The notes under the pieces: generated by a model | The model's database searches: none | What the model saw: the letters and a program-made list of their open reading frames with translations, nothing else | Told to the model about the DNA's origin: nothing | Position numbers and translations under genes: made by a program | Assembly: GCF_020042345.1 (NCBI RefSeq) | Contig: NZ_CP083387.1 | Location: 3,720,001 to 3,784,000, forward strand | DNA from: Arachidicoccus terrestris | Lineage (GTDB): Bacteria; Bacteroidota; Bacteroidia; Chitinophagales; Chitinophagaceae | Reading direction: 5' to 3' | DNA length: 64,000 bases | Part shown: positions 34,627 through 44,750 of the stretch, in pieces | Position numbering within the stretch: the stretch's first letter is position 1 | Layout: each line of letters starts with the position of its first letter

Positions 34627-36675
34627 ATGCAAAAATTGACTTTTTCAAAATATTTTCTATATGGCACAGTGTCGATTATGGCAAGCTGTGCCATTTTTGT
34701 TTCCTGTCAGACTGCAGAGAGTGAGCATGCAGATATCCTGGCCCGGCACATTGACACGACTGTCCGGCCACAAGATGATTTTTTCGATTTTGCCAACGGA
34801 GGCTGGATCAAGAAAAACCCGATCCCTGCAGCTTATAAGAGTTGGGGGATTGGTAACGAAGTGCAGGACGATCTGTTTAAAAGACTAAAAAAGATTAATG
34901 AAAATGCAGTACAACAGCCAGGTCAAGGCATTTCTGCGAAAATTGCTGCTTTTTACGCCAGTGGCATGGATACAGTGGCACTTGCTAAACAGAGCATTGC
35001 CGTGCTGACGCCAGAACTGTCGCTTATTGACTCAATGGAGACTACCGCTGATCTGGTGAAAGTCAGTGGCCGTCTATCAAAAGAAGGCGTAAGTAACTTA
35101 CTGGGGGCCTTTATAGGGCAGGATGATATGAATAGCAGTAAGATGGCTGTGTTGTTCGCACAGGGAGGACTGGGGCTCCCTAACCGGGATTATTATCTTA
35201 AAAATGATGCACGCACACGTAAAATAAGAACAAGTTACATCGGCCACATCGGCAAAATGCTGGTGCTGTCGGGAATGGATAAGCAAAGTGCTGAAGCGGC
35301 GGCTAAAACTGTTTATGATATCGAAAAGCAATTAGCGACTGCAAGCAGATCTCTGGAAGATCTACGGGATCCCTATAAAAATTACCATAAGTTTGCTGTC
35401 AGTACTTTAGACAGACGATATACTCATTTTAATTATAGTACATGGCTGGAAAATGCGGGTATTCCGGCAGATTCTCTTATCATCGGACAGCCGGAGTTTT
35501 TTAAGGAACTGGACGAACTGATGGTCTCTGTTCCTGTTCATGACTGGCGTTTATATATGAAATGGCATTTGATCCATCGCCTGGGTCAGTATGTCAACCT
35601 GAATTTTGAACAGGAAACGTTTAATTTTTATGGAAAAATCATGGACGGCCTTAAAGAGCAAAAACCTCGCTGGCGTCGGGTGTTGGAGGCAGAAGAACAC
35701 TGCATGGGGGAGGCGTTAGGGCAGCTATTCGTCAAAGCTTACTTCCCAGCAGTGGCGAAACAACGCTATACGCACTTAGTGGAAGATATCCGCTCTGCAT
35801 TAAAGGGTCGGATTGAACAATTAGACTGGATGAGCGACACAACTAAAAAGAAGGCTTTATATAAACTCAGCCGAATGACAGCGAAGGTAGGTTACCCGGA
35901 TAAGTGGAAGGACTTCTCCGGCATGGAAATTACCCGACAGCCCTATGTTAAAAATATATTAGCTTCAAATCGCTGGTGGCATAATTATCAGGTAGCTAAA
36001 CTGGGAAAGCCAGTGGATCGCTCCGAATGGCAAATGACCCCGCAAACCTATAATGCTTATTATAATCCGGCCAATAATGAAATCGTTCTGCCGGCGGGCA
36101 TTTTTACCGTGCCGGGCAAAAGGGATGATGAGTTGGATGATGCGATCGTATATGGATATGCCGGCGCTTCTACTATCGGCCATGAGATTACGCATGGATT
36201 TGATGATCAGGGCAGGCTTTACGATGCGAAGGGTAATCTCAGTGATTGGTGGACGCCCGAGGATGCGGCCAACTTTAAACAACGGGCATCGGTTATGGTC
36301 CGGCAGTTTAACAGTTATATGCCGGTGGATAGCCTGCATATTAATGGTGAGGCAACGTTGGGAGAAAATATTGCTGATCTGGGCGGTATTCTTCTTGGTT
36401 GGGAAGCATTTAAGAAGACGGCTGCCTATAAATCAGGGAAAAAAATAGGCGGGTTCGCACCGGCCGAACGGTTTTTTATGGGCTATGCCCTTGGCTGGCT
36501 GTATAGTATCCGCCCAGAGACATTGGCTCAACGCTTATTGACCGATGTGCATGCGCCTGCCAAGTATCGGGTAAACGGGCCATTTTCAGACGTTGACGCA
36601 TTTTATGAGACCTTCAACGTGGAGCCCGGAGATAAGATGTATATTGCACCAAAGGATCGGGTTCGTATATGGTAA
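34627..36675 (+). CDS. M13 family zinc metallopeptidase lipoprotein (neprilysin/PepO-like)
   Basis: A 682-residue exported endopeptidase. The N-terminus is a lipoprotein signal with VSC near residue 27. The M13 N-terminal domain begins PQDDFFDFANGGWIKKNPIP. The catalytic zinc site is HEITH (His519, Glu520, His523) in STIGHEITHGFDDQGRLYD, and the third ligand is in GENIADLGG. RPETLAQRLLTDVHAP near the end is typical of the family. Expected to degrade peptides in the periplasm or at the outer membrane. Confidence 0.94.
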   Translation: MQKLTFSKYFLYGTVSIMASCAIFVSCQTAESEHADILARHIDTTVRPQDDFFDFANGGWIKKNPIPAAYKSWGIGNEVQDDLFKRLKKINENAVQQPGQGISAKIAAFYASGMDTVALAKQSIAVLTPELSLIDSMETTADLVKVSGRLSKEGVSNLLGAFIGQDDMNSSKMAVLFAQGGLGLPNRDYYLKNDARTRKIRTSYIGHIGKMLVLSGMDKQSAEAAAKTVYDIEKQLATASRSLEDLRDPYKNYHKFAVSTLDRRYTHFNYSTWLENAGIPADSLIIGQPEFFKELDELMVSVPVHDWRLYMKWHLIHRLGQYVNLNFEQETFNFYGKIMDGLKEQKPRWRRVLEAEEHCMGEALGQLFVKAYFPAVAKQRYTHLVEDIRSALKGRIEQLDWMSDTTKKKALYKLSRMTAKVGYPDKWKDFSGMEITRQPYVKNILASNRWWHNYQVAKLGKPVDRSEWQMTPQTYNAYYNPANNEIVLPAGIFTVPGKRDDELDDAIVYGYAGASTIGHEITHGFDDQGRLYDAKGNLSDWWTPEDAANFKQRASVMVRQFNSYMPVDSLHINGEATLGENIADLGGILLGWEAFKKTAAYKSGKKIGGFAPAERFFMGYALGWLYSIRPETLAQRLLTDVHAPAKYRVNGPFSDVDAFYETFNVEPGDKMYIAPKDRVRIW

Positions 36676-36724
36676 TATTTTTGCCAGTCCATCAGGAATC
36701 CGGTATTTTGCACCGGTAATCCTT

Positions 36725-37735
36725 ATGCAATCATTAAAAATTGATTTTCAAGTGCATTCATTTACTGAATTAACGAATTTATTTTGCCAGCAGTTTAAGG
36801 AGCCGCAGTTTCCAGCGGAGCCTGGCGGGCTATATGAACCTGCCAGTTATTTTTTAGGGATCGGGGGTAAAAGAATCCGGCCAGTCGCGTGTCTGATGGG
36901 CAATGAGCTATTTGGTGATATTCAAGAAGACTCATGGCGGATTGCCAGGGCTGTAGAACTCTTTCATAATTTTACATTGATGCACGATGATATTATGGAC
37001 AAGGCCAGTCTTAGACGGGGGCAGACTACCGTGCATATACGTAATGGAGAAAATACGGCTATTCTGAGTGGCGATGTCATGCTGGTACAGGCATACAGCT
37101 GTCTGGAGGAGCTCTCGGGCAATTATATTCATTGGATATTGAAGCTTTTTAATCAGACAGCCAGAGAAGTCTGCGAAGGACAACAATACGATATGGACTA
37201 TGAATCCCGGGATAAAGTTACGTTAGAAGAATATATCCGTATGATCAGACTCAAAACCTCTGTATTGCTCGCAGCCAGTTTAAAAATGGGGGCTATTGTG
37301 GGTGGGGCGACCCGCCATAATTGTGATCGGCTTTATGGCTTTGGTAAAAACTTAGGGATTGCCTTTCAGCTGCAGGACGATTATTTGGACTGTTTTGGGG
37401 ATCCTGAAAAATTTGGCAAACAGCCGGGGGGGGACATCTTGAGAAATAAAAAGACCTGCCTGTTAATAAAGGCCGGAGAACTGGCGACAGCCGGAGATAT
37501 AGACAAACTGAAGCATTTGTTGGCCGTTCAGCCTGCGAATAAAACCGAGGAAGAGCAAAAGGTGGCCGGTGTACTGGATATTTATAGGAGGACAGGAGTA
37601 GATAATTTTACCCGGGAATTGATTGCTGATTATGCCAAACGGGCTATGCAGCATTTAGAAGAAGTCGTTGTGGTCAATTCCCGCAAGCAACCCTTACAGG
37701 ATCTGGCAGATTATCTGTTGCATCGGGAATATTGA
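36725..37735 (+). CDS. Polyprenyl diphosphate synthase
   Basis: Elongates allylic diphosphates with isopentenyl diphosphate. ATG 36725 (MQSLKIDFQVHSF) was preferred because the longer open frame overlaps the peptidase gene by 83 bases. The 336-residue protein has GGKRIRPVACLM, the first Asp-rich motif LMHDDIMD (Asp88-Asp92) with RRGQTTVH, and the second LQDDYLDCFG (Asp218). The first motif is the compact DDxxD form rather than the DDxxxxD of bacterial FPP synthases, suggesting a different or longer product, for example a quinone side chain. Chain length is not determinable here. Confidence 0.92.
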   Translation: MQSLKIDFQVHSFTELTNLFCQQFKEPQFPAEPGGLYEPASYFLGIGGKRIRPVACLMGNELFGDIQEDSWRIARAVELFHNFTLMHDDIMDKASLRRGQTTVHIRNGENTAILSGDVMLVQAYSCLEELSGNYIHWILKLFNQTAREVCEGQQYDMDYESRDKVTLEEYIRMIRLKTSVLLAASLKMGAIVGGATRHNCDRLYGFGKNLGIAFQLQDDYLDCFGDPEKFGKQPGGDILRNKKTCLLIKAGELATAGDIDKLKHLLAVQPANKTEEEQKVAGVLDIYRRTGVDNFTRELIADYAKRAMQHLEEVVVVNSRKQPLQDLADYLLHREY

Positions 37736-37809
37736 TGACAAGCAGGATTGCTTTCAGACAGCCACTCGCTGAATACTAATGCATTAGTGTAGATACAATT
37801 ATAACAACT

Positions 37810-39486
37810 ATGAGTCAGCCATTATTTAGAAAAAAGTCAATTGAAACAATTCAAAAGGAATATGACCGCGGCCAGGAAGATGGCCAGCCCATGAACCTGA
37901 AAAAAGTACTGACGGTCAGAGATCTGACTTTTATGGGAGTGGCTGCCGTCATCGGTGCCGGTATCTTTTCAACGATTGGTAAAGCGGCTTTTGAAGGAGG
38001 GCCTGGGGTAATTTTTCTGTTTTTGATTACGGCCGTGACCTGCGGGTTTACAGCACTTTGTTATGCGGAGTTTGCTTCTCGGGTGCCTGTATCGGGGAGT
38101 GCCTATACCTATTCTTATGTAACCTTTGGTGAACTCATTGCCTGGGTGATCGGGTGGGCGCTGATCCTGGAATACGCGATTGGAAATATTGTAGTGGCAA
38201 TTTCCTGGAGTGCTTATTTTAATAATCTACTCATCGGCATGCATATCCATTTGCCGGACTGGCTGACAATTGGCTATCAGACGGCCAAAATAAAATATGA
38301 CAGTGCCGTAGCAGCGGGGCTTCCATTGGATGACTTAGTCTATAGTCATGCACCAGCCCTTGGACCGCTTAAGTTTATTATTAATTTACCTGCTTTTTTG
38401 ATCGTCGTGATCATCACCATTTTGGCCTATATCGGAATCTCTGAAAGTAAAAAGAGTGCCAATTTCATGGTGGGCTTAAAACTTGTTTTGTTAGCTTTTA
38501 TTGTAATTTTTGGTTTTTACCTGATTGTTTCAGATGGTACAACGGACAACTGGTCGCCTTTTTTACCTAATGGGATGGAAGGCGTTTTAAGGGGTGTTTC
38601 ATCTGTGTTCTTTGCTTATATCGGCTTCGATGCGATCTCTACAACCGCTGAAGAGTGTAAGAACCCCAGAAGGGATATGCCTAAAGGGATGCTGTATTCG
38701 CTTTTGATCTGCACAGTGATTTATATCCTGGTGGCTCTGGTTATAACCGGCTTGGTTAATTATAAAGAATTTGAAGGTGTCGCTGATCCATTGGCCTATG
38801 TGTTCAATAAAATCAATATGCCGAAAGTCGGCTTGATTATAGCCGTGAGTGCTGTAGCTGCTTCTACCAGTGTATTACTGGTATTCCAGATCGGCCAACC
38901 AAGAATTTGGATGAGTATGAGTCGTGACGGATTGTTACCCAAGCGTTTTGCTAAAGTGAGCAAGCGGTATAAGACGCCAGCATTCGCCACGCTGATAACC
39001 GGTCTGTTGGTCGGAATCCCGACTCTATTTATTGATGACCTGTTAATGACCGATTTGACCAGTATCGGAACGCTCTTCGCTTTTGTGCTGGTTTGCAGTG
39101 GCGTTTTGGCACTTCCGAAGATCAATAAGGCAAAAGACCAGTTCAAGCTGCCATACATTAATGCCAGGTATTTGATTCCCTTGTTCGTTACTATATTTAT
39201 TTATTTTTTCCGCAGCCGTTTAATGGCGGCTTTTGAAAACCTGAGCACTGAGTCCTATGAAGAAATCCTTTTTATTTTGTTTATCGTTGTAGCAGTTATC
39301 GCAGCAGTTCTTAGCTTTGTAAAACGCTACTCCCTTATACCCGTATTGGGTACACTCTGCTGTCTTTATTTAATGATTACCATTCCGGCAAAAAGCTGGC
39401 TGGTATTCTTTGGGTGGATGGCTATGGGGTTACTGGTTTATTTTGCTTATGGGTATAGGCACAGTCGTCTTAGGAAAAACGCTTAA
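37810..39486 (+). CDS. Amino acid permease, APC superfamily (cationic amino acid transporter-like)
   Basis: A 558-residue inner-membrane transporter with about 12-14 helices. The first helix carries the substrate loop VAAVIGAGIFSTIGKAA. Helix 2-3 has SGSAYTYSYVTFGELIAWVI, and FFAYIGFDAISTTAEE is the conserved helix 6 motif. RIWMSMSRDGLLP follows. These are features of the CAT/YfnA group, which moves amino acids, often with protons. Substrate is not certain. Confidence 0.92.
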   Translation: MSQPLFRKKSIETIQKEYDRGQEDGQPMNLKKVLTVRDLTFMGVAAVIGAGIFSTIGKAAFEGGPGVIFLFLITAVTCGFTALCYAEFASRVPVSGSAYTYSYVTFGELIAWVIGWALILEYAIGNIVVAISWSAYFNNLLIGMHIHLPDWLTIGYQTAKIKYDSAVAAGLPLDDLVYSHAPALGPLKFIINLPAFLIVVIITILAYIGISESKKSANFMVGLKLVLLAFIVIFGFYLIVSDGTTDNWSPFLPNGMEGVLRGVSSVFFAYIGFDAISTTAEECKNPRRDMPKGMLYSLLICTVIYILVALVITGLVNYKEFEGVADPLAYVFNKINMPKVGLIIAVSAVAASTSVLLVFQIGQPRIWMSMSRDGLLPKRFAKVSKRYKTPAFATLITGLLVGIPTLFIDDLLMTDLTSIGTLFAFVLVCSGVLALPKINKAKDQFKLPYINARYLIPLFVTIFIYFFRSRLMAAFENLSTESYEEILFILFIVVAVIAAVLSFVKRYSLIPVLGTLCCLYLMITIPAKSWLVFFGWMAMGLLVYFAYGYRHSRLRKNA

Positions 39487-39516
39487 AATGCTTATTTCTC
39501 AGATAATCTTAATCTA

Positions 39517-39771
39517 TTACCGCAGCGCCTTTTCCTGCCCTATAAACAAATAGAGTAATGGTCCGAGCATGGGGAGAATAATAATCAGTGTCATCCATAT
39601 TTTCTTACCATTACCTGCATAAGTTTTTGGCAGAATATCACGCAGACAATAGAGCATAAAAGCTAAGGGTATTACACCAAAAAAGATGATAAGGGGCAGG
39701 ATGGAATGAGGGTTTTGTTGTGTTGCGGTAGCTGCTGCATCGCTACTTTTCTGAATTTGTATAAGAAACAT
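39517..39771 (-). CDS. Small PLDc_N-type membrane protein
   Basis: An 84-residue protein with two hydrophobic helices (SILPLIIFFGVIPLAFMLYC and IWMTLIIILPMLGPLLYLFI) and the ending GPLLYLFIGQEK. This matches the N-terminal two-helix module of cardiolipin synthase-like proteins (PLDc_N), here as a stand-alone protein without phospholipase D domains. It is convergent with the permease gene and lies 24 bases after murB in the same direction. Function unknown. Confidence 0.75.
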   Translation of the reverse strand: MFLIQIQKSSDAAATATQQNPHSILPLIIFFGVIPLAFMLYCLRDILPKTYAGNGKKIWMTLIIILPMLGPLLYLFIGQEKALR

Positions 39772-39795
39772 GGCACTATAATAAACTACAGGTGA

Positions 39796-40830
39796 TTAAA
39801 TAATATTGACTTCTCTTTCCAGTGCGATTCCAAACTTGTTTTCTACACTATTGATAATACGTTCCGAAAGTGCGTAAATCTCAGCCCCGGTGGCATGACC
39901 GTAGTTGACCAATACAAGAGCTTGACGAGCGTGTACACCGGCGTCTCCATCTCGATACCCTTTCCAGCCACAGGCTTCAATCAACCATCCGGCGGCGACT
40001 TTGATCTGTTCATTACTTCCTATACCAGTTAAAGGGTAGCCTGGGAGTGTTGGGTGCTCCATTTTAAGCTTTTCAAACTGAGCGATGGGGATACTGGGAT
40101 TTTTAAAAAAACTACCTGCATTACCGATCTGTTTGGGATCGGGTAGCTTACTTCGTCGAATACGTATCACTGCTTCAGATACTTCTTTTATGGTTGGCGT
40201 AGTCGTATTAACAGCAATGCCAGCCTTTTCCAGCTCCTCACGGATCGCACCATATTCCAGATGCAATATAGGTTTTTTGAGTAAGCGATAGGTAACATTT
40301 AATATGATATACTTCCCCTTTAGTTCAGTTTTAAAAATACTCTCACGGTATCCGAACTGACAGTCTTCTCTGGAAAAGGTATGCAAGGTCTGGTCGCTTA
40401 TGCGCATGGCTTCCAACTGATAGAAGACATCCTTTATTTCTACGCCGTAGGCGCCGATATTCTGCATGGGAGAGGCTCCTGCCAGCCCGGGTATCAGGCT
40501 AAGATTTTCCAGACCGGCGTAACCATGATCTACGCAGTATTGTACAAAAGGGTGCCACGGCTCACCGGCTGCGACCTTAAGATAATAATATTGATCATCT
40601 GCTCTAAGCAGCTCGATGCCTTTGAGATTGTTTTTAAGGATCAGACCCGCAAAATCATTTGTAAACAAAATATTGCTACCGCCTCCCAGGATAATTTTAT
40701 GCTCATGCTGATTGTCTCTGAGTAAAGCAGCCAGTGTCTGCACATCCCCGAAAGCCGCAAAACGGCTGGCTCTGGCAGCGATACCAAAAGTATTATAGGG
40801 CTGAATACTGTAATTTTTCTTTATCTGCAT
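39796..40830 (-). CDS. murB: UDP-N-acetylenolpyruvoylglucosamine reductase
   Basis: Reduces UDP-GlcNAc-enolpyruvate to UDP-MurNAc in peptidoglycan synthesis, using FAD and NADPH. ATG 40830 (MQIKKNYSIQPYNTFGI) replaces a TTG four codons upstream. Motifs: GGGSNILFTNDFAGLILKN for FAD, SPMQNIGAYGVEI, the proton-donor Ser in NAGSFFKNP, and a C-terminal catalytic segment GDAGVHARQALVLVN. At 344 residues it is a type I MurB with the extra loop. Confidence 0.95.
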   Translation of the reverse strand: MQIKKNYSIQPYNTFGIAARASRFAAFGDVQTLAALLRDNQHEHKIILGGGSNILFTNDFAGLILKNNLKGIELLRADDQYYYLKVAAGEPWHPFVQYCVDHGYAGLENLSLIPGLAGASPMQNIGAYGVEIKDVFYQLEAMRISDQTLHTFSREDCQFGYRESIFKTELKGKYIILNVTYRLLKKPILHLEYGAIREELEKAGIAVNTTTPTIKEVSEAVIRIRRSKLPDPKQIGNAGSFFKNPSIPIAQFEKLKMEHPTLPGYPLTGIGSNEQIKVAAGWLIEACGWKGYRDGDAGVHARQALVLVNYGHATGAEIYALSERIINSVENKFGIALEREVNII

Positions 40831-40862
40831 ATTGAAAACCAAAAAAGCTGTGAGGCGGCATT

Positions 40863-42950
40863 TTAATTAATGAAATACCACCAGACGCCCAGACGGAGCC
40901 ATAGCGCCTGACCCGGCATATTGGGGTTAACGTAATTATAATGGTTAAAGCCAAAAGTATTGTTACTATAATCCAGGGTATTCAGATTCGCTAACTCTCC
41001 AAAGAAGCGAAAACGTTTGATTCTGAAATTGACATAAAAAGAAATGTCGGGCCGGTTATTGATCTGTTGCTCATCCTGGTAATAGAACTGACCGGTAAAT
41101 GGCGAATAAGCCGATGCTTTATATGGAGATACGTATCTGACATCAATTCCGGTTGCCAGGTAAAGGTTTTTATAGAAATGCCCCTCAAAGGCGATCCTGT
41201 TTCTTAAAAGCAGTAAGGGTAGATTCAGCGGAGCTTCACCTGCTCGTTGTTGAACATCGGCATCTACATACCAATGAAAGAATTTTCCCAGTCTGGTATG
41301 TTTTTGGGCACCGACTTGCAATATGTTAAACAGGCTACTAGACTGTGCTGCTGTGAACACATCTTTAAAGTAGGTGTAATTCGTTACAAAGTAATAATTT
41401 CCTGTCAGACTCAGCCCCATAGAAGGTAGATAATACCGTGCATAGGCGCGGGAGATATTTTCTTTATTCAGGTTACTGACGCCAATCACCGGGAAATCGG
41501 AATGAGGATTATAGGTCACTTTGGAATCATCCGTCGTGAATCCTCCTTCATTACCGGCATTATAAATAAATGATGGCGTTCGGTTGACGTTCTGAAAGCC
41601 CAGTTCAAGGCCGCCAAGCTTTTCCCCGAAATCTCTTCTTAGACTGGCCTGGGCATTATAATCGCCTGCATAGTTGCCTGCGACATAGAAATTACCTGCC
41701 AGTTGAATATCCCATTTATTATTTTTTGAACGGTTCCGGTATTCTGCGCCGACAAAGATATTGCTGTAACTGAGTTTATAGTTTTCTCCTAATCTCCCGT
41801 TGAGTAACTGCAGATCCGCATGAAGCTTCAGGAATTGATTTTTATTTTTTTTATCAGGATACGTGTAGATGGCAAACTGATTGGTGAGGTCCTTCCATTT
41901 GTCCTCAAATAATATCGTGTCTGTCGGAACAATAAAATTGTAGTAATTGAGATAATCGTCAGAAGTGGGATTATAGTCATGATAGTTATAACCATGGGTC
42001 GAATAGGAAATGGCATGTTCAAACCGAATGCGGGGATAGAACATGTAATAGGTAATTGTATCCTGGACAACGGAATCTTTCTGGCCAAAATCATAAGATT
42101 GTCTCAGGTACAGCGTGATATCATTAAATGTATTGCCGGTAATAACACTGGCATTAAAAGGGTTGCTGGTCGTCGTATTGCTGTTGCCTAGTTTTACGCC
42201 GGCTTCAAATGGATTTCCCAATGATAAATCGCTCAATTGATCCGGATTTACCAGGCCGCCATTCGTAGCGGTTTTAAGACTGTTGCGAATAAAGATCAGA
42301 TTGGAAGAATATCTTTTGTTGGTGCTTTGAACAGAAATATTTGCCCGCAGGTTACTATTGGCATTGTTCTGATTTTTAAAAGCACCCGGCGCATTCAGTA
42401 GGCGGTATTCAAACGTGAAATTAACATTGCGGTTTCGATTCTGCGTGTGCAGCAGGTCTATATACTGTTCGCCCCGGCCGCCCAGCATATACCCCAGTTC
42501 AGAATAAGGGCGGGTAGATGTAAAATAACGGGTATTCTTTAGTGTGAATCTTGCATAATCCATGCCGTGCATACCCTCATCCCAGCCCGGCTGCATATAG
42601 GGCGAAAAGAGCAAAGACTGCGCGGGCGAGCCTATGTTACCCAAATCATTGTAAGTGTAGGGTAGCTGGAGCCGGGTATTGAAATCATTGATTGAACTAT
42701 CCATATGATGATCCAGAGTGGAATCAAAATACCGGTAGCTAATTGTAATAGAATCTTCGTACTTATCACGCCTTTTTAGTGAGTCATTGCCACTTTGATT
42801 GGGGGCTATGGGGCGACCCTGATTGTCGGTTTGATAAGTCTGGGTCTGGTCAGTCTGGGTCTGGTCAGTGACCTGCGCTTTCAATACACCCACGGAGATT
42901 ACCAGGGTGAGCAACATGGAAAGTATATAGATCTTTCTGTTTATCTGCAT
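40863..42950 (-). CDS. Putative outer-membrane porin (Porin_10-like)
   Basis: A 695-residue protein from ATG 42950 with a signal peptide ending VGVLKAQ. A Gln/Thr/Asp-rich N-terminal linker contains a duplicated DQTQT unit. The body alternates polar and aromatic residues as beta-strands (RYSSNLIFIRNSL, SFYVNFRIKRFRFFGELANL) and ends WLRLGVWWYFIN. It matches the large putative porin family of Bacteroidota (Porin_10). It probably forms a barrel of unknown selectivity. The upstream open frame adds 20 residues without a signal peptide and was not used. Confidence 0.8.
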   Translation of the reverse strand: MQINRKIYILSMLLTLVISVGVLKAQVTDQTQTDQTQTYQTDNQGRPIAPNQSGNDSLKRRDKYEDSITISYRYFDSTLDHHMDSSINDFNTRLQLPYTYNDLGNIGSPAQSLLFSPYMQPGWDEGMHGMDYARFTLKNTRYFTSTRPYSELGYMLGGRGEQYIDLLHTQNRNRNVNFTFEYRLLNAPGAFKNQNNANSNLRANISVQSTNKRYSSNLIFIRNSLKTATNGGLVNPDQLSDLSLGNPFEAGVKLGNSNTTTSNPFNASVITGNTFNDITLYLRQSYDFGQKDSVVQDTITYYMFYPRIRFEHAISYSTHGYNYHDYNPTSDDYLNYYNFIVPTDTILFEDKWKDLTNQFAIYTYPDKKNKNQFLKLHADLQLLNGRLGENYKLSYSNIFVGAEYRNRSKNNKWDIQLAGNFYVAGNYAGDYNAQASLRRDFGEKLGGLELGFQNVNRTPSFIYNAGNEGGFTTDDSKVTYNPHSDFPVIGVSNLNKENISRAYARYYLPSMGLSLTGNYYFVTNYTYFKDVFTAAQSSSLFNILQVGAQKHTRLGKFFHWYVDADVQQRAGEAPLNLPLLLLRNRIAFEGHFYKNLYLATGIDVRYVSPYKASAYSPFTGQFYYQDEQQINNRPDISFYVNFRIKRFRFFGELANLNTLDYSNNTFGFNHYNYVNPNMPGQALWLRLGVWWYFIN
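42838..42867 (+). repeat. 15-bp tandem duplication in porin linker
   Basis: GTCTGGGTCTGGTCA occurs twice in direct succession. On the minus strand it encodes the repeated DQTQT in the linker just after the signal peptide. The in-frame unit keeps the gene open, so copy number could vary without damage. Confidence 0.85.
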
Positions 42951-43013
42951 GAATGAGTCATAAATCTTTAATGGAACAGACAGGCTCCTGCCTACTGTTT
43001 TTTTCGCCAAGAA

Positions 43014-44303
43014 CTATACGGATAGCTCATCATATTCCTGCCCCAGCCAGGTCTGTTTTTTGGAGGGCAACAAAATGATCCTGAGTGTTGAGTCATTAGT
43101 GAAATAGCTGATCATCCAGTTCAGGAATACCAATAATTTATTGCGAACGCCCAAAATTAACATCAGATGCAGAAACATCCATATTAACCAGGCCAATCTT
43201 CCGTGAAAATGTAATTTGGGCAGGTCTACCACAGCTTTGCGTTTGCCAATGGTGGCCATTGTTCCCGGATTCTTATAGGTAAAAGGCGTTACCGGCTTAT
43301 TTTTCAATAGGTTCTTGAAATGCCTGGCAAGGTGCTCTGCCTGTTTATTGGCAACATGAGCCAGTTGCGGGTGTCCATGGGGCCAGTCTTTGGTCTCCAT
43401 ATAAGAAATGTCTCCAATCGCATAGACGTCGCTCAGGTCTTTTACCTGGTGCAATTCATCTACTATAATCCGGTTACCCCTTGTGATACTTTCTTTGGGA
43501 ATCCCCGCCGGAACATTCCCTATGACACCAGCCGCCCAGATAAGCGTTTTACATGGAATACTTGTGCCGTTTTCAAGAGAAACGGTATCACCATCATAAT
43601 CTGTGACATGGATATCTGTCTGGATATGTATGCCCATTTCTTCCAGATAGCGTCTGGAATTTTTCTGGGACTGCTCGCTCATGGAAGACAGGGTGCTGGG
43701 GCTGCCTTCGATCAGATTGATGCGCAGATTACTGAAATCGATCAGGGGGTAATCCTTAGGGAGAACTTTGGATTTCATTTCGGCCAGTGCACCGGCGAGT
43801 TCAACACCGGTAGGGCCGCCGCCTACGATCGTAATATTATTGTAAGCCTCTTTGTCTTCAGGTGTCCTGGCTGAAAGGGACGCTTCAAAGTTTAACAAGA
43901 TCTTGTTGCGCAGGGCAATGGCTTGATTGGTGGATTTCATCGGGAATGCATTCTGCTCAATATTTTTATTGCCAAAATAATTATTGGTGCAGCCGGTAGC
44001 AATGACCAGATAATCATAGTCATAGATATTATGGCGGGTAAATACTTTCTTAGCCCGTGTATCAATCTGACGAATCATACCTACCCGTACATTGACATTT
44101 CTTTTACCCTGAAAGATTCGTCTGAGCGGAAAGGAAATTGCCGTAGCTTCCAGTCGGGCCGACGCCACCTGATAGAACAGTGGCTGGAACTGGTGAAAGT
44201 TATGAATATCAATGATGGTAATCTGGTAATCTGTATTATGCAGCTTTCTGGCTAGTTTGAGACCGGCGAATCCCGCTCCGATTATAACAATTTTTTTCTG
44301 CAT
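43014..44303 (-). CDS. Type II NADH dehydrogenase (NDH-2)
   Basis: A 429-residue FAD enzyme that feeds electrons from NADH to quinone without pumping protons. The FAD motif is VIIGAGFAGLKLARKL and the NAD motif TIVGGGPTGVELAGAL. Further landmarks are YLVIATGCTNNYFG, FHQFQPLFYQVASA, WAAGVIGNVPAG and DVYAIGDIS. The C-terminal amphipathic/hydrophobic segment WLIWMFLHLMLILGVRN would bind the inner membrane. It is 63 bases upstream of the porin start in the same direction. Confidence 0.9.
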   Translation of the reverse strand: MQKKIVIIGAGFAGLKLARKLHNTDYQITIIDIHNFHQFQPLFYQVASARLEATAISFPLRRIFQGKRNVNVRVGMIRQIDTRAKKVFTRHNIYDYDYLVIATGCTNNYFGNKNIEQNAFPMKSTNQAIALRNKILLNFEASLSARTPEDKEAYNNITIVGGGPTGVELAGALAEMKSKVLPKDYPLIDFSNLRINLIEGSPSTLSSMSEQSQKNSRRYLEEMGIHIQTDIHVTDYDGDTVSLENGTSIPCKTLIWAAGVIGNVPAGIPKESITRGNRIIVDELHQVKDLSDVYAIGDISYMETKDWPHGHPQLAHVANKQAEHLARHFKNLLKNKPVTPFTYKNPGTMATIGKRKAVVDLPKLHFHGRLAWLIWMFLHLMLILGVRNKLLVFLNWMISYFTNDSTLRIILLPSKKQTWLGQEYDELSV

Positions 44304-44390
44304 ATGTATACACTTTAATTTCCCGTGAATAGAATCTGATTACAGCCTGCAATTTACCCTATCTACGGCAATTAATGTATAACAGTTCAG

Positions 44391-44750
44391 CTAAATTTGT
44401 CCCAGACGCATGCGGATCACAACAAAAGCAAGTATAATCACCATGATGATAACGACAATGGCCACCACAAACCAGAATAAATGTCCGGTGTCCACAGGCC
44501 CCTTTTTTCTGCCCGCACCTGTTTTTTTCTGTATAGACCGGTTAATCCGGTTGGTATGATTATAGATCTCACGGGTAGAGCTAAATTTGCCCAATCCTTC
44601 CATTGCATCCTTGTAAAAAGGATCATCCTTGTTTGGCGGTCCATCGTCACCCTGGGCCATGTCACTGCCAGGCGCATTCAATTGTTCTTGCAGCCATCGC
44701 TCCAGTTCCTTTTTACCGGCCTGAGGTGATATTTTCTTAGGATCCGCCAT
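44391..44750 (-). CDS. Single-pass membrane protein partner of ECF sigma factor (unknown)
   Basis: A 119-residue protein overlapping the end of the preceding sigma factor gene by 14 bases. The N-terminal 85 residues are hydrophilic (ELERWLQEQLNAP, then YNHTNRINRSIQKK). One strong helix follows, FWFVVAIVVIIMVIILAFVV, and a very short basic tail. The arrangement suits a minimal anti-sigma or membrane tether whose cytoplasmic part holds the sigma factor, but no known anti-sigma domain is recognised. Confidence 0.7.
   Translation of the reverse strand: MADPKKISPQAGKKELERWLQEQLNAPGSDMAQGDDGPPNKDDPFYKDAMEGLGKFSSTREIYNHTNRINRSIQKKTGAGRKKGPVDTGHLFWFVVAIVVIIMVIILAFVVIRMRLGQI

Noticed and set aside
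36593-36724. N-terminal extension of the polyprenyl synthase
   Set aside because: It overlaps the M13 peptidase coding end and matches no prenyl synthase N-terminus; ATG 36725 fits.
42838-42867. Short tandem repeat considered as a CRISPR or satellite
   Set aside because: It has only two 15-bp units inside a coding linker, with no spacers.
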